Assembly: GCF_024612015.1 (NCBI RefSeq)
Contig: NZ_CP102512.1
Coordinates: 8,184,001-8,248,000 of the forward strand
Length of the DNA: 64,000 bases
Reading direction: 5' to 3'
Source of the DNA: Streptomyces sp. CA-210063
Lineage (GTDB): Bacteria; Actinomycetota; Actinomycetes; Streptomycetales; Streptomycetaceae
Of this stretch, positions 40,661-48,931 are shown in pieces (position 1 is the first letter of the stretch; every line of letters starts with the position of its first letter). The translations under genes and the position numbers were made by a program. The notes below the pieces were generated by a model. The model was not told the origin of the DNA. It saw only the letters and a program-made list of their open reading frames with translations, and searched no databases.

Positions 40661-41829
40661 CCGTCACCCACCACACCCCGCTTCCGCTCGTCCTCGCGGG
40701 CGCCCGAGGCCATGGCCGCTGGCATCTGGAGAACATCCGCCGCCTCGCGGACAAGGGGATCGTCCGGCTCGCCGGTATCTGCGAGCTGACCCCGCTGGGC
40801 GCGGACGAGATCCCGGACGGCCTCGGCACGCCCGAGCAGTCCGCCGACTTCGGGGCGCTCCTCGACTCGACAGGCGCCGCGATCGCCGTGATCTGCACGC
40901 CCATTCCCACCCACACCGACCTGGCCCTGACGGCGGCCGAGCGGGGCGTCCACGTCCTGCTGGAGAAGCCGCCGGCCCCGTCGTACGCCGAGTTCCGCCG
41001 GATGGCGGACGGGGTGGCCGCGGCGGGTGTGGTCTGCCAGATCGGCTTCCAGTCGCTGGGCTCGCACGCCGTACCCGCGATCCGGAGGATGGTCGCGGAC
41101 GGCATGATCGGCGAGGTCGTCGGCATCGGCGGCGCCGGGGCCTGGGCCCGCGCCGAGGCGTACTACCGGCGGGCGCCCTGGGCCGGCAAGCGGCGCCTGA
41201 ACGGCGTCGACGTGATCGACGGGGTGCTCACCAACCCCCTCGCGCACGCCGTCGCCACCGGGCTCGCGCTCGGCGGCGCCCAGCGTGCCGAGGACGTCAC
41301 CGCCATCGAGACCGAGCTGCTGCGCGCCAACGACATCGAGTCCGACGACACCTCGTGCGTGCGCGTCACCACCGTCGACGGCGGCCGGATCACCGTCGCC
41401 GCCACGCTGTGCGCCGAGCACCCGGACGAGCCGTACAACGTCGTCCACGGCACCAGCGGCCGGATCACCTTCTGGTACAAGCAGGACCGCGTGCTCGTCC
41501 AGCGGGCCGGACACGGCCCGGAGGAGATCGAGTACGGCCGCACGGACCTGCTGGAGAACCTCGTCGACCATCTCGTCGACGGCACCGATCTGCTGGTCCC
41601 GCCGGACACGACCGGCGCGTTCATGAAGGTCGTCGAGGCGATCCGCGTCGCCCCCGACCCGATCGCGCTCCCGGCCGACGCCTGGCACAAGCTGCCCGAC
41701 GAGGACCGCCGGGTCGTCGACGGCATCGACGGCCTCGTCGCCGCCTCGGCCGACACCCTCGCCCTCTACTCCGAACTGGGCGCCTCCTGGGCGCTCCCCG
41801 GAGCTCCAGCGAAAGAGGTGAGCACGTGA
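40657..41829 (+). CDS. Gfo/Idh/MocA-family oxidoreductase
   Basis: 390 residues from ATG 40657 (ATGA overlap with the lyase). N-terminal Rossmann fold LVLAGARGHGRWHLENIRRLADKG and AVICTPIPTHTDLALTAAERGVHVLLEKPPAPSYAEF, which holds the family E-K-P motif (Lys catalytic). The C-terminal half is the alpha/beta substrate domain. It acts on sugars or cyclitols with NAD(P). Next gene is a PmoA/DUF6807 protein, a pairing seen in other carbohydrate operons and taken to work on the same substrate. Its place in the pectin operon suggests a uronide-derived substrate. Exact substrate not known. Confidence 0.9.
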   Translation: MTVTHHTPLPLVLAGARGHGRWHLENIRRLADKGIVRLAGICELTPLGADEIPDGLGTPEQSADFGALLDSTGAAIAVICTPIPTHTDLALTAAERGVHVLLEKPPAPSYAEFRRMADGVAAAGVVCQIGFQSLGSHAVPAIRRMVADGMIGEVVGIGGAGAWARAEAYYRRAPWAGKRRLNGVDVIDGVLTNPLAHAVATGLALGGAQRAEDVTAIETELLRANDIESDDTSCVRVTTVDGGRITVAATLCAEHPDEPYNVVHGTSGRITFWYKQDRVLVQRAGHGPEEIEYGRTDLLENLVDHLVDGTDLLVPPDTTGAFMKVVEAIRVAPDPIALPADAWHKLPDEDRRVVDGIDGLVAASADTLALYSELGASWALPGAPAKEVST

Positions 41830-42674
41830 TGACGAGCAACGACTCCCTGGTGCTGCGGGTGGCGGGCCGCCCGGTGGGCCGGTACATCACCCGGCCCGAA
41901 CTGCCGGGCCGGCTCTCCCCGCGCCCCTATCTGCACCCCGTCACGACCCTGTCCGGTACGGCGGTCACCGAGCTGAGCCCCGCGGACCACCTCCACCACC
42001 TCGGCGTCGGTGTCGCCGTTCCCGACGTCGAGGGGCACAACTTCTGGGGCGGACGGACCTACGTCCGCGACCAGGGCCCGACCGAGCTCGACAACCACGG
42101 CTCCCAGCGCCACATCGCCTTCCAGCTGCGCGACCCCGACGGCTTCGTCGAGGAGCTGCGCTGGGCGGCGTCCGGCACCGAGCTGCTGCGCGAACGCCGT
42201 ACGGTCGCGGCCACCGAACTCACCGACGCCGCCTGGGCGTTGGACTTCACCTTCTCCCTCACCAACACCACCGGTGAGCCGGTGTCGATCGGCAGCCCCG
42301 CCACCAACGGCCGCCCCGGCGCCGCGTACGGCGGCTTCTTCTGGCGGGCCCGCAAGGAGGCCACGGCACCCCGCGTCCTCACCGCCGAGGCGGAGGGAGA
42401 AGCGGCGGTCCACGGCAGTCGCGCCGACTGGCTCGCTCTCGTCGGCGGTGACTGGACGCTCGTCTTCGCCGGAGCCACCGACACCACCCGCCGCGACCCG
42501 TGGTTCGTGCGCGCCGACGAGTACCCGGGCGTCGGCTCCTCCCTCGCCCCCACCGAGCGCGTCCCGATCGAGCCGGGGGAGACGCTCGTACGCCGGGTCG
42601 TCACCGTCGTCGCCGACGGCGCCCTCGACCGGGGCGAGGCGGCGGCCCTCGTCCGCAAGGCGGTGAGCCCGTGA
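41829..42674 (+). CDS. PmoA-like (DUF6807) family protein
   Basis: 281 residues from ATG 41829 (TGATG) or GTG 41826 (GTGA), AGAGGTGA upstream. The start LRVAGRPVGRYITRPELP, the HPVTTLSGTAVTELSPADHLHHLGVGVAVPDVEGHNFWGGRTYV stretch and HGSQRH define the family, once linked by name to methane monooxygenase but of unknown function. Many His residues (HLHHLG, HGSQRH) suggest a metal or acid site. No signal peptide. Coupled to the Gfo/Idh/MocA gene before it and the GH43 gene after it (GTGA), so it should act in the cytosol on imported sugars. Confidence 0.85.
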   Translation: MTSNDSLVLRVAGRPVGRYITRPELPGRLSPRPYLHPVTTLSGTAVTELSPADHLHHLGVGVAVPDVEGHNFWGGRTYVRDQGPTELDNHGSQRHIAFQLRDPDGFVEELRWAASGTELLRERRTVAATELTDAAWALDFTFSLTNTTGEPVSIGSPATNGRPGAAYGGFFWRARKEATAPRVLTAEAEGEAAVHGSRADWLALVGGDWTLVFAGATDTTRRDPWFVRADEYPGVGSSLAPTERVPIEPGETLVRRVVTVVADGALDRGEAAALVRKAVSP

Positions 42675-44284
42675 GCGAGATATCCGCCACCACGGCCAGC
42701 GCCTCCGCCACCACGGCCAGTGCCTCCGCCCCCACGGCCAGTGCCACCGCCACCGCGCCCGCCTTCTCCGCCGACCAGGGCGACGGCACCTACCGCAATC
42801 CGATCCTCGACGCCGACTGGTCCGACCCCGATGTCCTGCGCGTGGCCGACGACTTCTATATGACGGCCTCCAGCTTCGGCCGGGTCCCGGGCCTTCCCCT
42901 GCTCCACTCCCGGGACCTGGTCAACTGGACGCTCGTCGGCCACGCGCTCCAACACCTCGAACCGGCTGCCGAGTTCAGGGTTCCGCGTCACGACTGCGGT
43001 GTGTGGGCGCCCTCGCTCCGGCATTTCGACGACCGGTTCTGGATCTTCTGGGGCGACCCCGACCACGGCATCTACCAGGTCAACGCCCCCGGCATCAGGG
43101 GCCCTTGGACCCGCCCGCACCTGGTCAAGGAGGGCAAGGGACTCATCGACCCCTGCCCGCTGTGGGACGAGGAGACCGGCGAGGCGTACCTCGTGCACGC
43201 CTGGGCCAAGTCCCGCTCCGGGATCAAGAACCGGCTCACCGGGCACCGGATGCGGCCCGACGGCACCGGGCTGCTCGACGAGGGCAAGGTGATCGTCGAC
43301 GCGGACCGGCTCCCCGGCTGGTTCACCCTGGAAGGGCCCAAGCTCTACCGCCACGACGGCTGGTACTGGATCTTCGCCCCCGCCGGGGGAGTGGAGACCG
43401 GCTGGCAGGGTGTCTTCCGCTCCCGCGAGTTCTTAGGCCCCTACGAGGAGCGGATCGTCCTGGAGCAGAAGGACACCGAGGTCAACGGCCCGCACCAGGG
43501 CGGCTGGGTGCGCACGGCGGCCGGCGAGGACTGGTTCGCGCACTTCCAGCAGCGGGGCGCGTACGGCAGGGTCGTCCACCTCCAGCCGATGCGCTGGGGC
43601 CCGGACGGCTGGCCCGTGCTCGGCGATCAGGGTGCCCCCGTCGCCGTCCACCGCAAGCCGGAGCTGCCGCCGCAGCCGCCGGCCGCGCCCGCCACCGACG
43701 ACGACTTCCCCGGCGGCCGCTTCGGACGCCAGTGGCAGTGGACCGCCAACCCGCAGGACGGCTGGGCCACCCAGCACTCCGGGGACGGGCTGCGGCTCAC
43801 GTGCGTGCGCTCCGTGCACGCGCACGACCTGCGGAAACTGGCGAATGTGCTCACACAGCGGCTGCCGGGGATCCCGGCCGTCATCGAGGTCGAGCTACGG
43901 CTCGACAGCGAGGAGCCGGGGGCACGGGCCGGGCTCGCCGTGCTCGGGGACGCGTTCCGCTGGATCGGACTCCAGCGAGGTGCCGACGGGAGCGTGCACC
44001 TCGTCCACCGGTTCGCCGAGACCGTCGCCGAGCGGGAACGGGACGCCGACCACCCCCGCCCGGCGCCCGGAGGGCGGGCCCGGCTGCGGATCGAGACCTC
44101 GGCCGGGGCACGCTGCCGCTTCTCCTACGACGTGGGGGAGGGGTGGGAGTCCTCGGGCCAGGTCTTCGCCGCCACCCCCTGGCGCTGGGTCGGCGCCCTG
44201 CTCGGCCTCTTCGCGGTCGCGCCCACCGGCGGCGGCCACGCCGGGGCGGCCACGTTCACGCACTTCCGGATCACCCGCTCATAG
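42671..44284 (+). CDS. Cytosolic GH43-family glycosidase with C-terminal beta-sandwich; contains a TTA codon
   Basis: 537 residues from GTG 42671 (GTGA overlap). There is no signal peptide; residues 5-30 are a low-complexity Ala/Ser/Thr lead made of three 7-residue repeats (42686-42748). The five-bladed propeller shows the GH43 acids: Asp in YRNPILDADWSDPDVL, Asp in IDPCPLWDEETGEAY and Glu in FTLEGPKLY. After about 345 the C-terminal sandwich (DDDFPGGRFGRQWQW onward) matches the GH43 accessory domain. It would remove arabinose or xylose from imported oligomers. Leu255 is TTA (43433-43435), implying bldA dependence for this gene in particular. Confidence 0.9.
   Translation: MSEISATTASASATTASASAPTASATATAPAFSADQGDGTYRNPILDADWSDPDVLRVADDFYMTASSFGRVPGLPLLHSRDLVNWTLVGHALQHLEPAAEFRVPRHDCGVWAPSLRHFDDRFWIFWGDPDHGIYQVNAPGIRGPWTRPHLVKEGKGLIDPCPLWDEETGEAYLVHAWAKSRSGIKNRLTGHRMRPDGTGLLDEGKVIVDADRLPGWFTLEGPKLYRHDGWYWIFAPAGGVETGWQGVFRSREFLGPYEERIVLEQKDTEVNGPHQGGWVRTAAGEDWFAHFQQRGAYGRVVHLQPMRWGPDGWPVLGDQGAPVAVHRKPELPPQPPAAPATDDDFPGGRFGRQWQWTANPQDGWATQHSGDGLRLTCVRSVHAHDLRKLANVLTQRLPGIPAVIEVELRLDSEEPGARAGLAVLGDAFRWIGLQRGADGSVHLVHRFAETVAERERDADHPRPAPGGRARLRIETSAGARCRFSYDVGEGWESSGQVFAATPWRWVGALLGLFAVAPTGGGHAGAATFTHFRITRS
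42686..42748 (+). repeat. Three 21-base tandem repeats in the GH43 N-terminus
   Basis: Units at 42686, 42707 and 42728 begin GCCACCACGGCCAG and encode an ATTASAS-type heptad three times. The spacer-like tail has no predicted function and may be a recent expansion. Confidence 0.85.
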
Positions 44285-44322
44285 CTCGACTCACGTCACC
44301 CGTACGCCTGTTGGGAGCCGCA

Positions 44323-46392
44323 ATGACGCACCTCCGTAGCAAGCGCTTGCCGAAACGGCCGGGGTCCAGACCGGGCCTGGGCCGGTCCCTGGCCACGGTC
44401 GCCGCCCTGGTGGCCTCGCTGGGGCTCGGAGCCATCGCTCCGGCCGACGCGGCACCGGAGACCGCCGGTGCGGTGGGGACGGCCGGGACCGCCGAGACGG
44501 CCAGGACTTCCGGACCCCCCGGTGGCTGGAGCGACACACCCCATGGCTTCGCCTCCCTCGACGGCGGTACCACCGGTGGCGCGGGCGGGAAGGTGGTCAC
44601 GGTCACCGACCAGGCCTCGCTCGCCAGATATGCGTCCGCCGAGGAGCCGTACGTCATCCGGGTGGCCGGCGCGATCGATGTGGCGCCCTTCGGCTCGGAC
44701 ATCGTCGTGACCTCGAACAAGACCATCGTCGGCGTCGGCGGCACCGGTGAGATCGTCCACGGCGAGCTGCATCTCAACCCCGGTACCAGCAACGTCATCA
44801 TCCGCAATCTGACGATCCGGGACTCCTACGTCGAGGGCGACTGGGACGGCAAGACGACCGACTTCGACGCGATCCAGATGGACACCGTCGACCACGTCTG
44901 GATCGACCACAACCGCTTCGAGCACATGGGCGACGGGCTGCTCGACATCCGCAAGGACAGCCGGTACATCACCGTCTCCCACAACCAGTTCAAGAACCAC
45001 AACAAGGCGTTCGGGATCGGCTGGACGACGAACGTCCGGACCGAGATCACCATCGACCACAACTGGTTCAGCGGCACCAAACAGCGCAACCCGTCGGCCG
45101 ACAACTGCGCCTACGCGCACCTCTACAACAACTACCTGTCGGCACAGGTGGCCGACGGCGACCCCGTGTGGACGTACGGGAACTGGGCGCGCGGCAAGAC
45201 GAAGATGGTCATCGAGAACAGCTACTACGACGGTGTCCAGCATCCCTACCAGGCCGACGCCACCGCCGAGTTGGTGCAGCGCGGGTCGATCCTGAAGAAC
45301 GTCGGCGGACGGCGGGACGCATGGGGCACGGCCTTCGACCCGAAGGACTTCTACGACTACCGTCTCGACCCGGCCGCCGCCGTCCCCGCGCTGGTCACAC
45401 GCATCTCCGGGCCGCAGCAGCGGATCGGCACCAACACCGTGCTGAACGTCCCCGGTGACTACCCGACCGTGCAGGCCGCCGTCGACGCCGTGCCCGACGG
45501 CAACGACGGCACGGTCACCCTCCGCATCGCGCCCGGCACCTACCGCGCGAAGGTCCTCATCCCCGCCACCAAGCCCAACTTGGTGCTGCAGGGGACTGGA
45601 CAGGATCGCTCGGACACCGTCATCGTCTACGACACGCCCGCCGCGTACGGCGGCTCCAACGGCAGCGCCACCGTGCGGATCCTCGCCAGTGACGTGACCG
45701 CCCGCAACCTCACCTTCAGCAACGACTTCGACGAAGCCGCGCACGAGCTGAACGGCGAGCAGGCGCTGGCGGTGAAGACGACCGGTGACCGGATCGTCTT
45801 CGAGAACACGGCCTTCCTGGGCAACCAGGACACCCTGATGACCGACAGCCCCAAGCTCGACGTCATCAGCCGGGTCTACATCCGCGACTCGTACATCGAG
45901 GGCGATGTCGACTTCATCTACGGCCGCGCCACCACCGTCGTCGAGCGCTCCCTGATCAGGGCGCTCAGCCGGGGCTCGGACACCAACAACGGCTACATCA
46001 CGGCCGCTTCGACGTGGAAGGACAATCCGTACGGCTTCCTGATCACCAAGTCGAAGGTCGTCAGTGACGCGCCGCCCGGGACCTACCTCCTGGGCCGGCC
46101 CTGGCACCCGGGCGGCGAGCCGAACGCCATCGCCCAGGTGCTGTTCCGGGACACCGAGCTGCCCGCCGCGGTCAAGTCGTCGCCGTGGACGGACATGAGC
46201 GGCTTCTCGTGGAAGGACGCCCGGTTCACGGAGTACCGGACGTACGGGCCGGGGGCCGGTGTCACGGCCGACCGGCCGCAGCTGGCGGACGCGGACGCCT
46301 CGGCGTACACGGTCGCCAGGTACCTCGCGGGGACGGACGGTTGGGCGCCGCATCGCGCTCGCACTCGCACCGACGTGGGCGACGGCCGCTGA
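44323..46392 (+). CDS. Secreted bifunctional pectate lyase (PL1) / pectinesterase (CE8) fusion
   Basis: 689 residues from ATG 44323. Signal region 1-44 (SLATVAALVASLGLGAIAPADAA), short linker, PL1 domain about 68-345 and CE8 domain about 373-670. PL1 signs: DTVDHVWIDHNRFEHMGDGLLDIRKD and Arg255 in KQRNPSADN; the second Arg of R-x-P-x-x-R is replaced by Asp, as in the RNPSADN-type PL1 branch. CE8 signs: QDT at 502-504 with Asp503, GDVDFIYG with Asp530, and LGRPW. Methyl-ester removal and chain cleavage in one protein is a neat coupling because PL1 needs de-esterified pectin. A GCAAGCGCTTGC palindrome (44339-44350) lies in codons 6-9. The fusion is the most unusual enzyme in this locus. Confidence 0.93.
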   Translation: MTHLRSKRLPKRPGSRPGLGRSLATVAALVASLGLGAIAPADAAPETAGAVGTAGTAETARTSGPPGGWSDTPHGFASLDGGTTGGAGGKVVTVTDQASLARYASAEEPYVIRVAGAIDVAPFGSDIVVTSNKTIVGVGGTGEIVHGELHLNPGTSNVIIRNLTIRDSYVEGDWDGKTTDFDAIQMDTVDHVWIDHNRFEHMGDGLLDIRKDSRYITVSHNQFKNHNKAFGIGWTTNVRTEITIDHNWFSGTKQRNPSADNCAYAHLYNNYLSAQVADGDPVWTYGNWARGKTKMVIENSYYDGVQHPYQADATAELVQRGSILKNVGGRRDAWGTAFDPKDFYDYRLDPAAAVPALVTRISGPQQRIGTNTVLNVPGDYPTVQAAVDAVPDGNDGTVTLRIAPGTYRAKVLIPATKPNLVLQGTGQDRSDTVIVYDTPAAYGGSNGSATVRILASDVTARNLTFSNDFDEAAHELNGEQALAVKTTGDRIVFENTAFLGNQDTLMTDSPKLDVISRVYIRDSYIEGDVDFIYGRATTVVERSLIRALSRGSDTNNGYITAASTWKDNPYGFLITKSKVVSDAPPGTYLLGRPWHPGGEPNAIAQVLFRDTELPAAVKSSPWTDMSGFSWKDARFTEYRTYGPGAGVTADRPQLADADASAYTVARYLAGTDGWAPHRARTRTDVGDGR
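44339..44350. promoter_or_regulatory. Palindrome GCAAGCGCTTGC at the start of the PL1-CE8 gene
   Basis: Perfect 12-base palindrome with the LacI-type AGCGCT centre, located 16 bases inside the coding sequence. A repressor bound there could block early elongation. Third such core in the locus after 35377 and 37453. Confidence 0.45.
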
Positions 46393-46417
46393 GTCCGTCG
46401 AGTCCGTCGAGTCCGCT
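46391..46417. repeat. Three tandem 9-base units GAGTCCGTC
   Basis: GAGTCCGTC twice then GAGTCCGCT, beginning at the stop codon of the fusion gene. Fills part of the 89-base gap before the binding-protein gene. Confidence 0.85.
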
Positions 46418-46481
46418 TCGCGACAGAACAGACCCCCCACAACTTCATAACCCTCGTATCCAGAATGAAGAGAGCCGTTCA

Positions 46482-47831
46482 ATGAAGATCAGCAATCGCA
46501 GAAGCAGGCGCGCCGCTGTGGCCATCGCCCTGGGATCCGTACTCGCGCTGACCGCCACCGCCTGTGGTGACGACGGCAGTGGCGCGGGCGGCGACAAGGG
46601 GTCCGAGGGCAGCGGCAAGGGCGAGATCGTCTTCTGGGACAACAACGGCGGTGTCCGCACCGACATCTGGAAGGAGATCATCACCGACTTCCAGAAGGCC
46701 AACCCGGACATCAAGGTCGAGTACGTCGGGATCGCCTCCACCGAGTACCAGTCCAAGGTCGACACCGCCCTCCAGGGCGGCGGCCTCCCGGACGTCGGTG
46801 GTGTCGGCGCGGCCATGGCCGCCGGGTTCGCCGCGCAGGGTGCGCTGGAGCCGCTGGACGACCGGCTCTCCAAGTCCTCGCTCAGCGGCAAGCTCAACGA
46901 GGCGATGGTCGAGTCACTGAAGTCCGCCGGCGGGGGCGACGCCCTGTACTCGATCCCGACCTCCGCCAACAACGGCGTCCTCTACTACCGCACGGACCTG
47001 TTCGAGAAGGCGGGCCTCGACGAGCCCACCGACTGGGACAAGTTCTACGAGGCCGCCGAGAAGCTCACCGACAAGGACAAGAACGCGTTCGGCTACACCA
47101 TTCGCGGTGGCGCCGGCTCCATCGCCCAGGCGCTGGACGCGATGTACGGGCAGTCCGGCATCACCTCGTTCTGGGACTCCGCCGGTGAGAAGACCACCGT
47201 CAACGACCCGAAGAACGTCGAGGCCCTGGAGAAGTACGTCGGCCTCTACAAGAAGGTCACCCCGGCGGCCGACCTCAACAACGACTTCACCAAGATGGTC
47301 GCGCAGTTCGACTCCGGCACGATCGGGATGCTGAACCACAACCTGGGGTCGTACCAGGACCATGTGAAGGCGTTCGGCGTCGACAAGTTCCGGGGCATTC
47401 CGCAGCCGACCGGTCCCGGCGGCAAGCGGGTCCAGGTCTCCAACCCCGTCGACGGGCTCGGGCTGTTCAAGAGCTCGAAGAACAAGGAAGCGGCCTGGAA
47501 GTTCATCGAGTTCGCCACCTCGCACGAGGAGAACTCCAAGTTCAACAAGTCGGCGGGGCAGGTGCCGGCGAACAACGAGGCCGCGAAGGACAGCTGGATC
47601 TCCGAGGCCGAGCCGACGAAGCTGGCCGCTGCCGCGTTGACCGACGGGTCGACGACGATCGTGCAGCTGCCGTACTACCTGCCGGACTGGAACACGATCT
47701 CGAAGACCGACAACGAGCCGGCCTTCCAGAAGGTGATGGACGGGCAGACGACTGCGAAGGAATTCCTGGACTCGCTGGCCGATCAGCTGAACAAGGCGCA
47801 GGCCGAATGGAATGAGCAGAAGAAGGGCTGA
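46482..47831 (+). CDS. Extracellular solute-binding lipoprotein of the pectin-oligomer ABC importer
   Basis: 449 residues. Lipobox LTATAC with Cys28 after an Arg-rich lead and hydrophobic core. The GEIVFWDNNGGVRTDIWKEIITDFQKANPDIKVEYVG stretch is typical of CUT1 (MalE/UgpB-like) sugar-binding proteins, with ALQGGGLPDVGGVGAAMAAGFAAQGALEPLDD and YYRTDLFEKAGLDEPTDWD. Would hand oligogalacturonides or rhamnogalacturonan fragments to the permeases at 37510/38454. It lies 8 kb downstream of them on the same strand with pectinase genes between, so it belongs to the same system even though it has its own promoter space. Confidence 0.92.
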   Translation: MKISNRRSRRAAVAIALGSVLALTATACGDDGSGAGGDKGSEGSGKGEIVFWDNNGGVRTDIWKEIITDFQKANPDIKVEYVGIASTEYQSKVDTALQGGGLPDVGGVGAAMAAGFAAQGALEPLDDRLSKSSLSGKLNEAMVESLKSAGGGDALYSIPTSANNGVLYYRTDLFEKAGLDEPTDWDKFYEAAEKLTDKDKNAFGYTIRGGAGSIAQALDAMYGQSGITSFWDSAGEKTTVNDPKNVEALEKYVGLYKKVTPAADLNNDFTKMVAQFDSGTIGMLNHNLGSYQDHVKAFGVDKFRGIPQPTGPGGKRVQVSNPVDGLGLFKSSKNKEAAWKFIEFATSHEENSKFNKSAGQVPANNEAAKDSWISEAEPTKLAAAALTDGSTTIVQLPYYLPDWNTISKTDNEPAFQKVMDGQTTAKEFLDSLADQLNKAQAEWNEQKKG

Positions 47832-47869
47832 CGCTCCACTGCGAGCCGGTTCGAGGATGCCAGTCCGTT

Positions 47870-47899
47870 GTGGCTGGTCGCGCAGTTCCCCGCGCCCCT
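47870..47899 (-). repeat. Interspersed repeat, copy 3
   Basis: Reverse-oriented copy (TGTGGCTGGTCGCGCAGTTC then CCCGCGCCCC) 39 bases after the binding-protein stop, followed by a GGGGCGCGGGGG hairpin partner (47902-47913). Probably ends that transcript. Confidence 0.8.
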
Positions 47900-47983
47900 T
47901 TGGGGCGCGGGGGATCCCCCCCCACTTGAAAGGCACCGTACAACAGCCCCCTTCCGTAAGCCTGTTGAGAAAGGCACCCGCAC

Positions 47984-48790
47984 GTGTCACTCACCCGTAG
48001 ACAGGTCACCAGCGCGGCTGTCGCCGCTGTTCCGCTCGCCGTCGCCGCCACGGGGCCCGCGTCCGCCGCGGTCTCGCCCGGCGGGGCCCGTCGGGAGCGC
48101 ACGATTCATATCGCCGGTGATTCCACCGCCGCGCAGAAGTACGCCGCCGCCGCTCCCGAGACGGGATGGGGCATGGCTCTTCCGTTCTTCCTCCGGTCGG
48201 GGCTGAAGGTCGCCAACCACGCGGTGAACGGCCGTAGTTCGAAGAGCTTCATCGACGAGGGGCGACTCGACGCCATCCTCGAGGTGATTCGGCCCGGGGA
48301 CTTCCTCGTCATCCAGTTCGGGCACAACGACTCCAAGGTCGCCGATCCGACGCGGTACACCGAGCCGTGGACGACCTACCAGGACTGTCTGCGCCAGTAC
48401 ATCGACGGCGCTCGGGCCCGGGGCGCCCGGCCGGTTCTCGCGACGTCCGTCGAGCGCAGGAAGTTCGACGCGGCCGGGGTGGCGCAGCCGACGCACGGTG
48501 ACTATCCGGCGTCCATGCGGGCGCTCGCCGAGAAGGAGTACGTCGCTCTGCTCGACGTCCAGGCCCTGTCGATCGCCCTCTGGCAGAAGCTCGGGGTCGA
48601 GGAGACCAAGAAGTACTTCAACTGGACCGAGACCGAGCAGGACAACACGCACTTCAATCCGCCGGGGGCGATCGCCGTGGCGCGGCTCGTCGTGGGCGAG
48701 TTGTTGCGACGGCGGGTGCTTTCGCCGCGGGATGTTCGCCGTTCGGACGAGGAGATCCCGGACTCCTGGATCACGTGGCCCGAGGCGTAG
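47984..48790 (+). CDS. Secreted rhamnogalacturonan acetylesterase-like SGNH hydrolase (CE12)
   Basis: 268 residues from GTG 47984. Twin-arginine-type signal TRRQVTSAAVAAVPLAVAATGPASA. SGNH blocks: GDST with nucleophile Ser47, the Gly/Asn block VNGRSSKSF, GHND (113-116) and D-x-x-H as D220-N-T-H223. The order and spacing match CE12 rhamnogalacturonan acetylesterases, which strip acetyl groups from the galacturonate of rhamnogalacturonan I so that PL4 and PL9-type lyases can act. Placed between the SBP and a PL1 gene. Confidence 0.9.
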   Translation: MSLTRRQVTSAAVAAVPLAVAATGPASAAVSPGGARRERTIHIAGDSTAAQKYAAAAPETGWGMALPFFLRSGLKVANHAVNGRSSKSFIDEGRLDAILEVIRPGDFLVIQFGHNDSKVADPTRYTEPWTTYQDCLRQYIDGARARGARPVLATSVERRKFDAAGVAQPTHGDYPASMRALAEKEYVALLDVQALSIALWQKLGVEETKKYFNWTETEQDNTHFNPPGAIAVARLVVGELLRRRVLSPRDVRRSDEEIPDSWITWPEA

Positions 48791-48828
48791 CGCTCCGCTT
48801 GTAGGTCGGCTTTCGGCTGCCGGTCGGT

Positions 48829-48898
48829 TGTGGCTGGTCGCGCCCGCGCGGCGGAGCCGCACATAGACACAGCCCCGCGCCCCCAAAGGGGGCGCCAC
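48829..48898 (-). repeat. Interspersed repeat, copy 4 (variant)
   Basis: GTTGTGGCTGGTCGCGCCCG, then a CGGCGGAGCCGCACATAGAC insert, then CCCCGCGCCCC. It is closest to the leftward part of copy 1 at 627-682, which has the same GCGGCGGAGCCGCAT insert. Found just after the CE12 gene. Confidence 0.75.
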
Positions 48899-48931
48899 CT
48901 CCCCCTTCTGCTTCGAAAGGAACCCGCACTC

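Noticed and set aside
40657..41829. UDP-N-acetylglucosamine or inositol dehydrogenase by name
   Set aside because: The Gfo/Idh/MocA fold is clear, but no residue visible here fixes the substrate.
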